From CAVVZJ01 sp963752755 (lineage in GTDB: Bacteria > Planctomycetota > Planctomycetia > Isosphaerales > Isosphaeraceae): 64,000 nt of DNA. The DNA is taken from NCBI GenBank assembly GCA_963752755.1, contig CAVVZJ010000006.1:139914-203913 (forward strand). Reading direction: 5' to 3'. The position numbers and the translations under genes are program-made. Position 1 is the stretch's first letter; each line of letters opens with the position of its first letter. Shown here piece after piece: positions 26,262-35,491 of this stretch. The notes beneath the pieces are model-generated. The model ran no database searches, was not told the DNA's origin, and saw nothing but the letters and a program-made list of their open reading frames with translations.

Positions 26262-27419
26262 ATGTTCCGCCGCCTCTTCCACCCCGACCGCTTCCTCCGC
26301 GCCGTCGCCGGCACCGGACCGTTCCGCGACTACTGCCGCGCGCGGGGCCTCGCCTTCGACGCGACCGCGGAGGAGCCGGGCGCGGTGGACCTCGCCGCCC
26401 GCTGGCGCGCGGCCGTGGCGGCGCTGCCCGAGCCGCGGCGCGCGGAGATCGAGCTGGAGCTGGCGCAGGTCAACGACCTGGCCCACCGCGACGCCATCTA
26501 CCACCTCATCGACGCCTGCGCCGGCAACGGCCTGCCCTCGGACCTCATCCCCGGTGAGGCGGCGCAGGCGCTCTGGTTCCTCGTGCATCGCCCCGAGGTC
26601 TTCCAGGAGGTCTTCTTCCACGAGGAGATCGCCGAGAGCGAGGCCTGGCACCACGCCGCCGGCCTGCCCGGCGTCGCGCTGGACGACCACGCCGTCGCCC
26701 GCGCCGCCTTCGAGGCGGCGCTGGGGCGGTTCTTCCGTGTGTCGGAAGGAACCGGCCGGTTCTGCGCCTCGCGGAGCTACCGGTTCGTCGCACCCGACTG
26801 CCACCTGTTCGTCGGCTTCGTCTCCGACCGGCTGCGGCTCCTCGACGCCTTCAGCCAGGAGGGCCGCCACCGCCCGCACCGCGTCCTGCCGGCCAACCGG
26901 GTGCTGCTGGCGTACTACCCGGTCGACGGCGCCGTGCTGCTGAAGGGCCGGCTGCGGGCACGCTCCAAGGTCCACGCGCTCTTGCGGTCGCTGTCGCGGG
27001 CGGTGCTCGGCACGCCGGTGGACGAGCGGAGCCTCGGCGGCCGCTTCGACCTGGACCGGCTGCTGGCGCGGTTCGACCCGCCGCTGCCGGAGGGCTTCAC
27101 GATGGTGCGGCTCAAGGCGCTGGAGCTGGCCTACCCGCCGACGAAGGGGCGCAGGAGAATCCGCTTGGAGACGAACGCCGCCGACACCCAGTTCGCCGTG
27201 GCCGAGATGGTCGAGGAGCACGTCGCCCGCGAGGAGTTGCGGGATCGCCTGCACGTCGTGTACGCCGAGTTGCAGGCGCGGCTGGAGGTGCGGGGCCGGG
27301 GCAAGAACCTGTTCGTGCGGCTGTGGCCGGACCGGTGCAGCCTGAACCCGACGCCCGCCGCCGAGACGCTGCGTCGGAGTTTGCGTTCCTGGGGCCTCGA
27401 GCATGCGCCGCAGCCTTGA
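26262..27419 (+). CDS. Hypothetical protein, first gene of a two-gene cassette
   Basis: From the ATG at 26262 the protein has 385 residues (an upstream in-frame extension to 26133 runs over the hairpin and is less likely). Blocks include FRRLFHPDRFLRAVAG, IYHLIDACAGNGLPSDLIPGEAAQALWFLVHRPEVFQEVFF, FCASRSYRFVAPDCHLFVGFVSDRLRLLD, VLLAYYPVDGAVLLKGRLRARSK and FVRLWPDRCSLNPTPAAETLR. No signal peptide or membrane segment is visible. I do not recognise the family. The last 17 bases overlap the next gene, so the two products are probably made together. Confidence 0.75.
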   Translation: MFRRLFHPDRFLRAVAGTGPFRDYCRARGLAFDATAEEPGAVDLAARWRAAVAALPEPRRAEIELELAQVNDLAHRDAIYHLIDACAGNGLPSDLIPGEAAQALWFLVHRPEVFQEVFFHEEIAESEAWHHAAGLPGVALDDHAVARAAFEAALGRFFRVSEGTGRFCASRSYRFVAPDCHLFVGFVSDRLRLLDAFSQEGRHRPHRVLPANRVLLAYYPVDGAVLLKGRLRARSKVHALLRSLSRAVLGTPVDERSLGGRFDLDRLLARFDPPLPEGFTMVRLKALELAYPPTKGRRRIRLETNAADTQFAVAEMVEEHVAREELRDRLHVVYAELQARLEVRGRGKNLFVRLWPDRCSLNPTPAAETLRRSLRSWGLEHAPQP

Positions 27420-28314
27420 AGTCGTTCTCGGCCTGCTGGACACCGAGGTGCCCGCCCTCCTCTCGGCGGAGGACTTCGCCGGGCCGATGGCGCCGTCGCT
27501 GGACCTCTTCGAGCGGATGGGGTTCCTGCCGGCCGAGCCGGGGATGAACCCGGTGCCGAGCTGCCAGCACTGCCTGGCCGGCACGCCGTATCGCCTGGCC
27601 GGTCGCCACCACTGCAACTGCTGCGGGGAGGAGGTTTCGCTCGTCGCCCTCCAGATCCGCCGCTTGGAGCCGGAGCCGCTGCTCGGCTGCCTCGCGAGAG
27701 TGTGGGGGCTGTGCGGCGGAGTCGTGCGGCTCGCCGACGGGCTCTGGCGGCTGGGGAGCCTGGAGGAGGGGGCGCAGGCGACCGAGTGCTTCTACCTCCG
27801 GGGCGAGAACCTGCCGGATGCGTCTCGTCGTCGCCTGCTCGCGTACCGGAGCGTGATCGTGCTCCACGGCAAGCCTCGCCGGCCGGAGATCGAAGGGTAC
27901 GCCGGACGCTATCTGGCGCTCGTCGACGTGCTCTGCGTCGAGGAGTACCGGCTGGTGGCGACGTCTCTGCTTACCTCAGAGCGGCGGGGCGGCGTGATCC
28001 GGTTCGACCGCCGGACCGGGGCGCTCTACGCGGGCGATGAGTTGCTCGGCCGCATCCCGCCGGGCAGCCGGGAGTTCCACCTGATCGCGATGCTGGCTGA
28101 CTACCCCGGCGAGGTGGTGCCGTACGCCGAGCTGAAGCGGCACGTCGGCGCCGCGACCGGCTCGCGGGACGAGACGGAGGAGGCGACGTTTTGTCACAAA
28201 CTCAAATCTCGGATCAAGCACGCCCATGGCATCACCATCATCGATCGCTTGATCCGCACCGACCGCCGGGGTGGTGGCTACCTGCTGGAAGCGGCGTTAG
28301 AGTTTCGGTCGTAA
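27403..28314 (+). CDS. Zinc-ribbon and winged-helix protein
   Basis: The 303-residue protein overlaps the previous gene by 17 bases. Residues about 50-75 form a zinc-ribbon-like site (CQHC...CNCC). The C-terminal 100 residues look like an OmpR/PhoB-type winged helix: VIRFDRRTGALYAGDELLGRIPPGSREFHLIAMLADYPGEVVPYAELKRHV, then IIDRLIRTDRRGGGYLLEA, the wing. There is no receiver domain. It could be a DNA-binding regulator of the cassette or a nucleic-acid-binding effector. The partner gene is unknown, so no pathway can be given. Confidence 0.72.
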   Translation: MRRSLEVVLGLLDTEVPALLSAEDFAGPMAPSLDLFERMGFLPAEPGMNPVPSCQHCLAGTPYRLAGRHHCNCCGEEVSLVALQIRRLEPEPLLGCLARVWGLCGGVVRLADGLWRLGSLEEGAQATECFYLRGENLPDASRRRLLAYRSVIVLHGKPRRPEIEGYAGRYLALVDVLCVEEYRLVATSLLTSERRGGVIRFDRRTGALYAGDELLGRIPPGSREFHLIAMLADYPGEVVPYAELKRHVGAATGSRDETEEATFCHKLKSRIKHAHGITIIDRLIRTDRRGGGYLLEAALEFRS

Positions 28315-28374
28315 GTCGCATCGAATGCTCGATATCCGAACCATCCCACAGGGTTCGACGAGATCTCGGTTTGG

Positions 28375-28492
28375 CGGACCGAAGCACCCAAGGGCCTATG
28401 CTCATCAATGAAGTTGTGTCGGTGAGGTGCGTCCCTGGGATTGGACCAGTCGGGTGTTGCCGTCATGGTACGGCGAACGCCTCGGCCTGACG
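28375..28492 (+). repeat. Dispersed intergenic repeat, copy A
   Basis: This ~118-bp segment aligns without large gaps to 35222-35339. Shared blocks include CGGACCGAAGCACCCAA, ATTGGACC, GCCGTCATGGTA and CCTCGG.CTGAC. It lies between the winged-helix gene and the EIIA-like gene, outside any recognised CDS. Confidence 0.75.
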
Positions 28493-28576
28493 ACGGCAAA
28501 CTGCGGTATGCCTGATCCGAGGTTGCAAACCATGCGCGATTGGGAACGTTCCCGAGGTGCGCCGTCGCCTCTCGCG

Positions 28577-29326
28577 TCAGAGCCATCGACGGTCGGAGAC
28601 GTCCCTCCCCAGGGGATCGCGGGCCTCCGACGTCAGGCTGTAGTCGGCCAGTTCGCGCCAGGGATCGTGCCGATCGGGGTCGAGTCGGGTCAGGCTCATG
28701 TGGGCCAGGTCGTCGAGGCGGCCGATGTCCGGCTGATCGATCTTGACGAGGAACGCGGAGACCTGTTCGGCCGTCTGACACTCGGAGAGGAGCAGGCGGA
28801 GGCTCCCGTCCCGGCTGAGGGCGGTGAGCCGTCCCAGGACGTCGACGGAGAGCTCGGGGTGGTCGGCCGGGGCCAGGGTGAGGAAGATCCGATCGACGGG
28901 CTGGCCGCCTTTCGCGTCGAAGGGGATCGCCCAGCACAGGAAGCCGGCCACTCCGACGGGCCGACCGAGCGACTCCCACTCGCAATGGGGCACGGCCAGC
29001 CCGTGGCCCAGCGCGGTCGGGGCCAGGTCCTCCCGCAGGAGGATCCGATCGATGAGACTCTCCGCCTCCTGGTGGCGGAGATAGCCGAGCATCACGGCGT
29101 GGTGGACAAGCTCCTCGATCACGGCGGTCTTGGAACGTGGGGCCATCCCGACGCGGATGGCCTCGGGCGGGAAGAGTTCGGCCAGACTCGGCGACGCGCC
29201 GACGGCGCATGGCTGCGTCCATCGGTGACCTCGATCCGAAGCCTCTCGCGGTACGAACCCGCGGTGGCGATTAAGCAGGAGATCGTGCCGGACGCGACGG
29301 GCTCGGCCCAAGTTCGTGCGGCACAA
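28577..29326 (-). CDS. PtsN-like PTS EIIA domain protein
   Basis: The core spans LAELFPPEAIRVGMAPRSKTAVIEELVHHAV, then LIDRILLREDLAPTALGHGLAVPH, in which the His of GLAVPH (codon at 28986-28988) is the phosphorylation site of EIIA-Ntr/fructose proteins. GGQPVDRIFLTLAPADHPELSVDVLGRLTALSRD and DGSLRLLLSECQTAEQV complete the fold. The start is uncertain: the frame reaches back to a TTG at 29326, while an ATG at 29222 in another frame would fit if one indel lies near 29190. It follows the NtrC-type regulator by about 110 bases and is likely in the same operon. A regulatory rather than a sugar-transport role is expected. Confidence 0.82.
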   Translation of the reverse strand: MCRTNLGRARRVRHDLLLNRHRGFVPREASDRGHRWTQPCAVGASPSLAELFPPEAIRVGMAPRSKTAVIEELVHHAVMLGYLRHQEAESLIDRILLREDLAPTALGHGLAVPHCEWESLGRPVGVAGFLCWAIPFDAKGGQPVDRIFLTLAPADHPELSVDVLGRLTALSRDGSLRLLLSECQTAEQVSAFLVKIDQPDIGRLDDLAHMSLTRLDPDRHDPWRELADYSLTSEARDPLGRDVSDRRWL

Positions 29327-29437
29327 TGGAATACTGCTCGGAGATCGGTCGCGGCCGGCGTCGCGCCGGGCCGGTCGCGGGGCGGCAGGAAACTTGCCGG
29401 CGGCGGCGAGGTCTTGCCGGGACGGTCGCGGCGCGGA

Positions 29438-30798
29438 CTACTGGAGCGAGTAGCGATTCAGCTTGTACCGCAGGGTGCGGGGGCTGATGCCCAGGAGCTG
29501 GGCCGCGCGCTCGCGGTGGTTGTCGCACTGGGCCAGGGCCGCGAGGATGGTCAGCCTTCTCCGCCTCCTGGACGGCCGCGTCGAGGTTCAGGGCGTCCGG
29601 GCGTCCGCTCGGGGTGCGCATCTCCCGGGGCAGGTCGTCGGCGTGGATCGACCGGGCCTTCGACCAGGGCCACGAGCCGATCGATGCAGTTCCGCAGCTG
29701 GCGGACGTTGCCCGGCCACGAGTAGTCCAGCAGAGGACCCGCATCGCCGCGCCGGCGACCTGCTTAGGCTCGCGGCGCTGCCGTGCGCAGGCCGGCTCGA
29801 GGAAGTGCTGGACCAGCGCGGGGATGTCGTCGCGCCGCTCCCGCAGGGGGGGGATCCGCAGGGGGACGACGTTGAGCCGGTAGTAAAGGTCCTCGCGGAG
29901 CTTGCCCTCGGCCAGGAGCTCGTCGACGTCCCGGTGCGTGGCCGCGACCAGCCGGACGTCGAGCGGGATCAGCGCCCGGCCCCCGAGCCGGCGGACCTCC
30001 CGCTGCTCGAGGACGCGGAGCAGGTCGACCTGGGTCTTGGCGGCCATCTCGCCGACCTCGTCGAGGAACAGCGTCCCGCCCTGGGCCATCTCGAACCAGC
30101 CGGGCTTCTCGCGGACCGAGCCGCTGAACGCCCCCTTCTCGTAGCCGAAGACCTCGCTCTCGATGAGGGTCTCGGGCAGGGCCCCGACGTTGGTCGCGAT
30201 GAACGGCCCGTCGCGGCGGCCGCTCAGGTTGTGGATGGCCCGCGCGACCAGCTCCTTGCCCGTGCCGCTCTCGCCCTGGATCAGGATGGTCAGGTCGGTG
30301 TCGGCGACCTGCCGCAAGCAGGCGAACACCTCGCGGATCGCGGCGCTCTGGCCGACGATCTCCGGGAACTCGCCCGCGGCCGACCAGCCGGGCGCGGAGC
30401 CGGCCGACCTCCTCGCGCAGGCGATGGTGCTCGAAGGCCCTGCGGACCTGGAGCCCCAGCATCTCCAGGTCGACCGGCTTGGCGATGTAGTCGTGCGCCC
30501 CCAGCCGCATCGCCTCGACGGCCGTCTCGATGGTGCCGTGGGCGGTGATCACCAGGATCAGGGTCTCCGGCCAGGAGTGCTTGATCTCCCGGACCAGGTC
30601 CAGCCCCGAGAGCGGGCCGGGCATCTTCAGGTCGGTGATCACCAGCTGGTGGGGCCGGCGGCGGAACAGGTCCCAGGCCTCGGCCGCGTCCTCGGCCGTC
30701 GCGACCTCGTACGATTCCTCCTCCAGGGCCAGCGCCAGCCCGGAGCGGATGTTCGGCTCGTCGTCCACGACCAGGATGCGGAACGGGAGGTCGCTCAC
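29438..30798 (-). CDS. NtrC-family sigma-54-dependent response regulator (frameshifted)
   Basis: The GTG at 30798 starts a receiver domain (ILVVDDEPNIRSGL, phospho-acceptor in LVITDLKMPG, then YIAKPVD). The AAA+ domain follows with P-loop GESGTGKE, GYEKGAFSGSV at the GAFTGA loop position, GGTLFLDEVGEM and LREDLYYRLNVVPLRIPPLRERRDDI, then WPGNVRQLRNCI. The C-terminal Fis-type HTH reads HRERAAQLLGISPRTLRYKLNRY. Frame breaks are near 30390, 29740 and 29555. The GAFTGA loop reads GAFSGS, a departure that could affect sigma-54 contact. The start overlaps the kinase stop (GTGA), so the two are coupled. Confidence 0.87.
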
Positions 30799-32182
30799 GG
30801 CTCGGCCTCGGGCCGTCGAGGGGCGGCGCCAGGGGGATGGCGATGCGGAAGGTCGTGCCCCGGGGGCCCGTCTGGAAGTCGATCCGGCCGCCGTGCTGGC
30901 CCGACCAGCTTCTCGGTCAGGGCCAGGCCCATGCCCGTCCCCCGGGCCTTGGTGGAGAAGTAGGGCTTGAACAGGCTCGGCTGGATCTCCGGGGGGATCC
31001 CGGGCCCGGTGTCGGAGACCGCGACGAGCAGCTCGCCGTCCCGGTGCCGTCGCCTCCACGACGAGCCTGCCGCCGCTCGGGCATCGCCTCCAGGGCGTTG
31101 ATCATCAGGTTCAGGACCGCCTGCTTGAACTTCTCGACGTCGAGCGGCACGCGCGGCGGACCCCTGCCGGCGTGGCCGCAGCACGACCTCGACGCGCTGC
31201 TGGTCCGCCTGCGGGCGGATGAGGCGGGCGAGCTCCTCCAGGAGCGCGATGGGGTCGGCCGGCTGCAGGTTCAGGCGCTGGAGGCTGGCGAAGTCGCGGA
31301 AGCTCTCCAGGACGCCGTTGAGCCGGAGGATCTCCGACTTCACCACGCCGAGCAGCTCATCCACCGGCCTGCGGCGGGCCGGCTCGCGCAGCCGCTTCTC
31401 CAGGAGCTGGACGTGGATGCTCAGCGCCGTCAGCGGGTTCTTGATCTCGTGGTGCAGGCCGGAGGCCAGGGTGCCCAGGCTGAGGAACCGCTCCATCCGC
31501 CGGACCCGCTCCTCCATCAGGAGGCGATCGGTCACGTCCCGCAGGAGCATGACGCAGCCGAGGGCCCGCCCCTGCCGGTCCTTCAGGACGTGGGCGTCGG
31601 CCCGGATCCGGCGCATCGCGGCCGTCGCGCTCCACGAGCGAAATCCTCGTCCCAGACCGCCGCCTGCCGGTCGGCGACCAGGTCGGCCAGCGCGACCAGC
31701 GGCCCGCCGCCGGTCCCGAGGTCCTCCGAGCGGGCGCGCCGATGCATCCGACGTCCACGCCCAGGATCTGGGTCGCGGCCAGGTTGATCCCGGTGATCCG
31801 GTTGCGGAGGTCGGTCGTGATCACGCCCTGGTCGACGCTGGCCAGGATGTCGCCGGCGAGCAGCGTCACCTGGTCCAACGCCCGCCGGACCGCCAGTTGC
31901 CGCTGTTGCAGCAGGAGCGTCGCGACCGTGCAGAGCAGCAGGACGACCAGGGCGATCGATCGGATGATGATCCGGGTGCCGATGTCCCGCCGCAAGCGAC
32001 CGGATCTCCGCCTCGCGCCGCCGGTCGGGCTGGGCCAGCCAGGTGCCCAGCAGGCGATACTCCTCGAGGACCTGGTAGACGGCGGCCGCGCTGAGCATCA
32101 GGGCCAGGAGCAGCGTGACCAGGACGATCGCCGCCGTCGTGGGGATCAGAGGGTGGCCTTCATGTTCCTTGACGCGGAACAT
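30795..32182 (-). CDS. Membrane sensor histidine kinase (several frameshifts)
   Basis: The start at 32182 (MFRVKEHEGH) leads into a transmembrane helix (TTAAIVLVTLLLALMLSAAAVY), then a second (IIIRSIALVVLLLCTVATLLL) and a PAS-like segment (DQGVITTDLRNRITGINLAATQILG). HisKA has the phosphorylated His in LASGLHHEIKNPLTALSIH. The ATPase domain has KFKQAVLNLMINALEAMPE (N box), VSDTGPGIPPE and FSTKARGTGMGLALTEKLV. Breaks occur near 32000, 31720, 31620, 31165, 31050 and 30905, so the stop is only approximately placed. It is paired with the NtrC-type regulator and probably reports on an envelope or transport signal. Confidence 0.83.
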
Positions 32183-33257
32183 CGCCTCCGAATCGTAAGG
32201 CCGGTCGAGTCGCGGTGGCCAGGTGTAGTCCTCGTGGCCCATGACGGCCGTCATAGCTGACCATCTCCAGCACCTCATTCACCCCTCAAACTCTATCATG
32301 ACCGAAATGGCGCCGTTCATCCAGTAGGGGAAGATCGCAGCAGGTTTGCCCGCTATTTCAAGCTCGGTGCCTCGGCATGCTCGATGGCCGATCGGGAGAG
32401 TCGCTGGCCATCGAGAATGGACCATCCCATCGGAGTGAGGCACCGATCGACCCTGAAGCCGCGCGGTCGGCCCCTTCCGCGAGGGACGATGCGGCAATGA
32501 ACTGCCCCCGCGCCGGGGCGCGATGCGGCAAGACCCGGCCGCATGGGGTAAGCTTTTGCCGCATCCGATCCGTCGGTTCGTCCCCCTGGCCGGCGCGGCT
32601 CGGCGGCCTAACACGTCATTTCCCCTGACGTTACGCCCGAATCATCGGGTGCCCGTCCGCCTCGGTACGGTGCGTGCGAAGGGAGCGTCGGAGGCCCATC
32701 GACGCCCATGGCCATGCTCGTACCGATCTTGCTGGCGCTCCACTTCAGCGGCCCATCGGCCGAGCCAGGGCCGGCGTCCCTCGGCTTCCGAACGGTTCCG
32801 GCGGTCCCTCGCGAGATCCTTTCCCCCCCCGCGCCGTCGTGTCCCCCCCCCGCGACGTCGCGGCCGCGGGGGACCGCCGCCAGCACGAGGTGGCGGAAGA
32901 GGACGTCGAGGAAGAGACATTGACCTGTCCTCCCGGCCGCGCGATCGAAGCGGCCGGGCCGCCCTCTCGCCTGCACATCCCCGACCGATCCCCGCCCCGT
33001 CACTCCGCGCCGGCCGTCACCGCCCACAGCGGGCCCCTCCCTCCGCCTGAGGGCGGATCGGTCCGCCTCCTCCCCCGGCACAATCCCCAACGTCGCCCTC
33101 CGCTCGCGCGGGTCGAGCTGCCGCGAATGCCTGAAAGTGGTCGATGACTGCCCGCCCTCCGCTTGCGCGGGTCGCGCCCGTCATCTCTGCGACCTGACCC
33201 CGGTCCGGCTCGCCCCCATTCCCTCCACCGATCACCGACAGATCCAGGACGTGTATC
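32183..33257. other. 1.07-kb divergent intergenic region between histidine kinase and SulP genes
   Basis: No protein family is recognised. The decamer GATGCGGCAA occurs at 32488-32497 and 32522-32531, and inverted at 32556-32565, about 310-380 bases upstream of the kinase start. This suits enhancer sites of an NtrC-type regulator, but this is inference. Two C-runs (near 32823 and 32845) interrupt the sequence and are places where length errors are likely. Confidence 0.45.
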
Positions 33258-35024
33258 ATGAGCTTCGATTCGACGCCTTCGATCGACAAACCCCAGAACG
33301 GCCTGCGGGGCCTGAAGCACTGGCGCCACGACCTGCGCTCGGGGTTCATGGTCGCGATGATCTCCCTACCGTTCTCGATGGGGATCGCGATTACCTCCGG
33401 CGCCCCGCCGGTCTGCGGCATCGTCTCGGCCATCATCGCCGGCTTCGTCCTCCCGTTCCTGGGCGGCTCGTACGTGACGATCAGCGGCCCGGCCGCGGGA
33501 CTGGCGCCGGTGCTGTTCGCCGGCATGATCACGCTGGGGCAGGTCCAGCTAGGCCGGTCCGCCAGGCAGGCCGAGCTGCTCGCAGCGGGGTATCCGCTGG
33601 TCCTGGTGGCCATCTGCCTGGCCGGACTCCTGCAGGTGGTCCTGGCCAAACTGAAGGTGGCCCGCCTCAGCGCCATCTTCCCGGCCGCCGCGATCGAGGG
33701 GATGCTGACCGCGATCGGCCTGCTGATCATCGCCAAGCAGATCCCGCTGTTCCTGGGCGTGAAGTTCGAGGCCCATGAGTTCTGGTCCATCCTGGAAGAA
33801 GCCCCGCGCCACCTCGCCACGATGAATGTGAAGGTCGTGGCCCTGGGCCTCGCCTGCCTGGCGGCCCTCTTCCTCCTGGCCGCGATCCCGGGACGGTTGC
33901 TCAAGATCATGCCGCCCCCGGTGTGGGTCTTCCTCTTCGGCACGCTGGTCAATGCGCTATTCCTGCATCTGGGGCAAGAGTACCTGATCAACGTGCCCGA
34001 GGCCCCGTTGAAGCATGGCCTGGTCCTCCCCGACTTCCCGTCGGTGCTCCGCAATGCCGGGCTGTGGGCCCCGCTGGCCTACATCATCTTCACCCTGCTG
34101 CTGATCGACGGCACCGAGTCCCTGGCCACGATCGCCGCCGTGGACAAGATCGACCCCTATCGCCGCCGGTCCGACCCGGACCGGACCCTGCTCTCGATGG
34201 GCGCCTGCAACGTGTGTTCGAGCCTCGGCGGGGGTTTGACGATCATCCCCGGGATCGTCAAGAGCACGGCGAACATCATGGGCGGCGGCCGCACCCAGTG
34301 GGCCAACTTCTTCAACGCGTCCTGCCTCCTGGTGTTCCTCTGCCTCGGCCGCGACCTGATCAACATGGTCCCGATGACGGTGCTCGCGTCCATCCTGGTC
34401 TTCATCGGCTTCAAGCTCTGCCGACCCCTGGTCTGGCGGAAGGTCGCGTCCATCGGGATGGAGCAGTTGTTCGTCTTCACGACCACCGTCGTGGTCACCG
34501 TGACGACCGACCTGCTCATCGGCATCGCCGCCGGCATCGCCCTGGAACTGCTGATGAGCCTCTGGTACGTGGGACTCTGGCACACACTCCGAGACGCCTC
34601 GATGGGCATCGCCCCACCGAGCTTCCCCGCACGGTTCCTGAGCCTCTTCCGCAATCCCGTGGCGTGCCGGAGGTTTGACGAGGGGGAGTACCACCTGGAC
34701 GTGGATGGCCCCCTGGTCTGTTTTAATATGTTCCACATCATCCGGGAGCTGGGGCGTTGCTCGCGCGAAGCCCGGTTCGTCTACCTCCACCTGAGCCCGC
34801 GCGTCCCCCTCGTCGATCACACGACCTGCGACTCGCTCCACCATTTCCGGGAGGAGTTCAACTCCAGCGGAGACCACCCGCATTTGATAATCGAAGGATT
34901 GGAGCACATGCATCCTCTGTCCCGACACGAGGCCGGCATGCGGATCGCGTTGGCTGTCGCCGAAAGCCTCGTCTCCGCGGCTCGAGCCGAGGCCGAATTG
35001 CAGACAGCCCAGGCGACGGACTGA
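33258..35024 (+). CDS. SulP-family (SLC26) anion transporter
   Basis: The 588-residue intact membrane protein starts with a short cytoplasmic tail, then LRSGFMVAMISLPFSMGIAITSGAPP, GGSYVTISGPAAGLAPVLFAG (the SulP signature region) and about ten further hydrophobic segments to about residue 430. LLLIDGTESLATIAAVDKID and CNVCSSLGGGLTIIPGIVKSTANI belong to the conserved core. The C-terminal 120 residues form a STAS-like domain (DGPLVCFNMFHIIRELG, FVYLHLSPRVPLVDHTTCDSLHH). Such transporters carry sulfate, bicarbonate or other anions; the substrate is not clear. It diverges from the kinase/regulator/EIIA operon, which may control it. Confidence 0.9.
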   Translation: MSFDSTPSIDKPQNGLRGLKHWRHDLRSGFMVAMISLPFSMGIAITSGAPPVCGIVSAIIAGFVLPFLGGSYVTISGPAAGLAPVLFAGMITLGQVQLGRSARQAELLAAGYPLVLVAICLAGLLQVVLAKLKVARLSAIFPAAAIEGMLTAIGLLIIAKQIPLFLGVKFEAHEFWSILEEAPRHLATMNVKVVALGLACLAALFLLAAIPGRLLKIMPPPVWVFLFGTLVNALFLHLGQEYLINVPEAPLKHGLVLPDFPSVLRNAGLWAPLAYIIFTLLLIDGTESLATIAAVDKIDPYRRRSDPDRTLLSMGACNVCSSLGGGLTIIPGIVKSTANIMGGGRTQWANFFNASCLLVFLCLGRDLINMVPMTVLASILVFIGFKLCRPLVWRKVASIGMEQLFVFTTTVVVTVTTDLLIGIAAGIALELLMSLWYVGLWHTLRDASMGIAPPSFPARFLSLFRNPVACRRFDEGEYHLDVDGPLVCFNMFHIIRELGRCSREARFVYLHLSPRVPLVDHTTCDSLHHFREEFNSSGDHPHLIIEGLEHMHPLSRHEAGMRIALAVAESLVSAARAEAELQTAQATD

Positions 35025-35221
35025 AGCCCGGCCCCGTCTCGCGCTATCTCAGGCGGCGCACGCAGCACTCGTGTCAATACTCCGTTCGCCGAGATTCGCC
35101 CGGATCTGCAGAGCGCTTCCGAAGCGTGCAAACGATCGTTGATCGGAAGCTCACCGAACCATGAAGCGTGCTTCGGTGTAATCAGCTGAGGCCACTTCGG
35201 ACCATGATGCCTTCGGCGTTT

Positions 35222-35339
35222 CGGACCGAAGCACCCAAAGTCCCATGCTCAACAATGAGTTCGATTCGATAAGGTGCATCCATGAGATTGGACCGATGAG
35301 GGTCGCCGTCATGGTAGTGCGACGACCTCGGACTGACGG
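35222..35339 (+). repeat. Dispersed intergenic repeat, copy B
   Basis: This copy matches 28375-28492 over about 118 bp. Its left edge GGCGTTTCGGACCGAAGC also has short matches at 42301, 44658 and 51310 (core TTTCGGACCGA). All are intergenic. It lies between the SulP gene and the end of the WD40 kinase gene. Confidence 0.75.
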
Positions 35340-35491
35340 TGCCGATCGTGCGGGCTTCCAGCTCCCGAGGCTGCCGACCGCGCGATCGGGATCGATGGAC
35401 GCAGCCACGACACCATTCTGAAATCGGAGCATCTCCGGCACCCATCCGGCCTTCCGCCCCACGGTACCCGGCTCGACCGGGTGCGCCGGTG

